A program made the position numbers and the translations under genes. A stretch of 64,000 nucleotides of DNA, from the NCBI RefSeq assembly GCF_052057775.1, contig NZ_CP195121.1, positions 1,736,001 through 1,800,000 of the forward strand, read 5' to 3'. Of the stretch, positions 63,810-64,000 are shown one piece after another. Origin of the DNA: Methanococcoides sp052057775. Its GTDB lineage: Archaea; Halobacteriota; Methanosarcinia; Methanosarcinales; Methanosarcinaceae. How positions within the stretch are numbered: the first letter of the stretch is position 1; each line of letters opens with the position of its first letter. The notes under the pieces are model-generated. The model ran no database searches, had not been told where the DNA came from, and saw nothing but the letters and a program-made list of their open reading frames with translations.

Positions 63810-64000
63810 ATCTTTCTTATTAGTTGGTTTTATTACATTCTTAACAGGATGCTGGTTTGTATTTTTCCAGAGATCTGAACACATTTGTTAAACATGCAAT
63901 TCCACAATATCACAATTGATCCTGATGTTAACTGTATATAATACACTTACAAGAAAAAAAGAGACTTTCAGGCCAATTAAAGATGGTGAAGTCTCAATTT
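63810..64000. other. right-hand end, no gene seen
   Basis: 191 bp without a supported frame or clear terminator; a possible weak structure around 63840-63860. Confidence 0.4.

Noticed and set aside
1..64000. tRNA genes
   Set aside because: Intergenic stretches were read for the GTTCRANTC T-loop and cloverleaf pairing; none found by eye.

Overview
This window reads as chromosome of a methylotrophic methanogen of the family Methanosarcinaceae, most like Methanococcoides or Methanolobus. The evidence is an archaeal form II/III-type RuBisCO C-terminus at the left edge, a corrinoid:coenzyme M methyltransferase (MtaA/MtbA/CmuA family), a DUF1638 protein, PGF-pre-PGF and CARDB-type surface proteins, TBP-type TATA boxes, and many acidic secreted lipoproteins (suggesting a saline habitat). 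Ribosome-binding sites are often a run of G (GGGGG) 5-10 nt before the start, with frequent TTG and GTG starts. I saw no rRNA or tRNA gene, CRISPR array, prophage or insertion sequence.

Layout. 1-2.3 kb: RuBisCO end, an acidic lipoprotein, and a small membrane protein paired with a tandem winged-helix regulator. 2.3-7.8 kb (minus): a MacB-like ABC cassette (ATPase, CARDB surface protein, permease), then upstream of it a membrane-anchored winged-helix regulator and a lipoprotein, with a possible structured RNA between. 8.3-11.7 kb: secreted protein, FTR1 iron permease, and a cluster of Met/Tyr/Gly-rich envelope proteins with an ArsR-type regulator and palindromic operators. 11.7-15.3 kb (minus): a PAS-PAS-GAF histidine kinase and a transglutaminase-like lipoprotein. 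15.3-21.4 kb: an AT-rich heptamer array, DUF378, a DUF523-DUF1722 protein, a flavin-type protein overlapping a rifampin-phosphotransferase-like enzyme, a FAS1 lipoprotein and two tandem DUF3303 genes. 21.5-32.3 kb: mixed housekeeping and envelope genes (AzlCD, DUF59, ferredoxin:thioredoxin reductase, Ca2+/cation exchanger, subtilase, permuted GTPase, glycosyltransferase).

32.5-39.9 kb: UPF0216, threonine synthase, and a giant surface protein with 13 nearly identical 255-bp repeats, the most striking object here. 40-46.6 kb: a frameshifted multiheme cytochrome c, a beta-propeller lipoprotein, a nucleoside-recognition membrane protein, a DUF4097 lipoprotein, an EamA transporter and a SulP transporter. 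47-54.2 kb: pirin, ferredoxin-nitroreductase, methyltransferase, cupredoxin, two encapsulated-ferritin-like proteins and an Rsm22-type Fe-S methyltransferase. 55.4-56.1 kb: remains of a FecCD/FecE-type ABC importer that has lost its Walker A region. 56.2-63.8 kb: MarC, CorA, a second MacB/CARDB cassette with two permeases, an SMR transporter and a PrxQ-type peroxiredoxin.

The main theme is cell envelope, metal and redox handling: two paralogous exporter cassettes, several secreted lipoproteins, iron and copper proteins, and one very large repeat adhesin. Functional statements rest on motif recognition without database searches.
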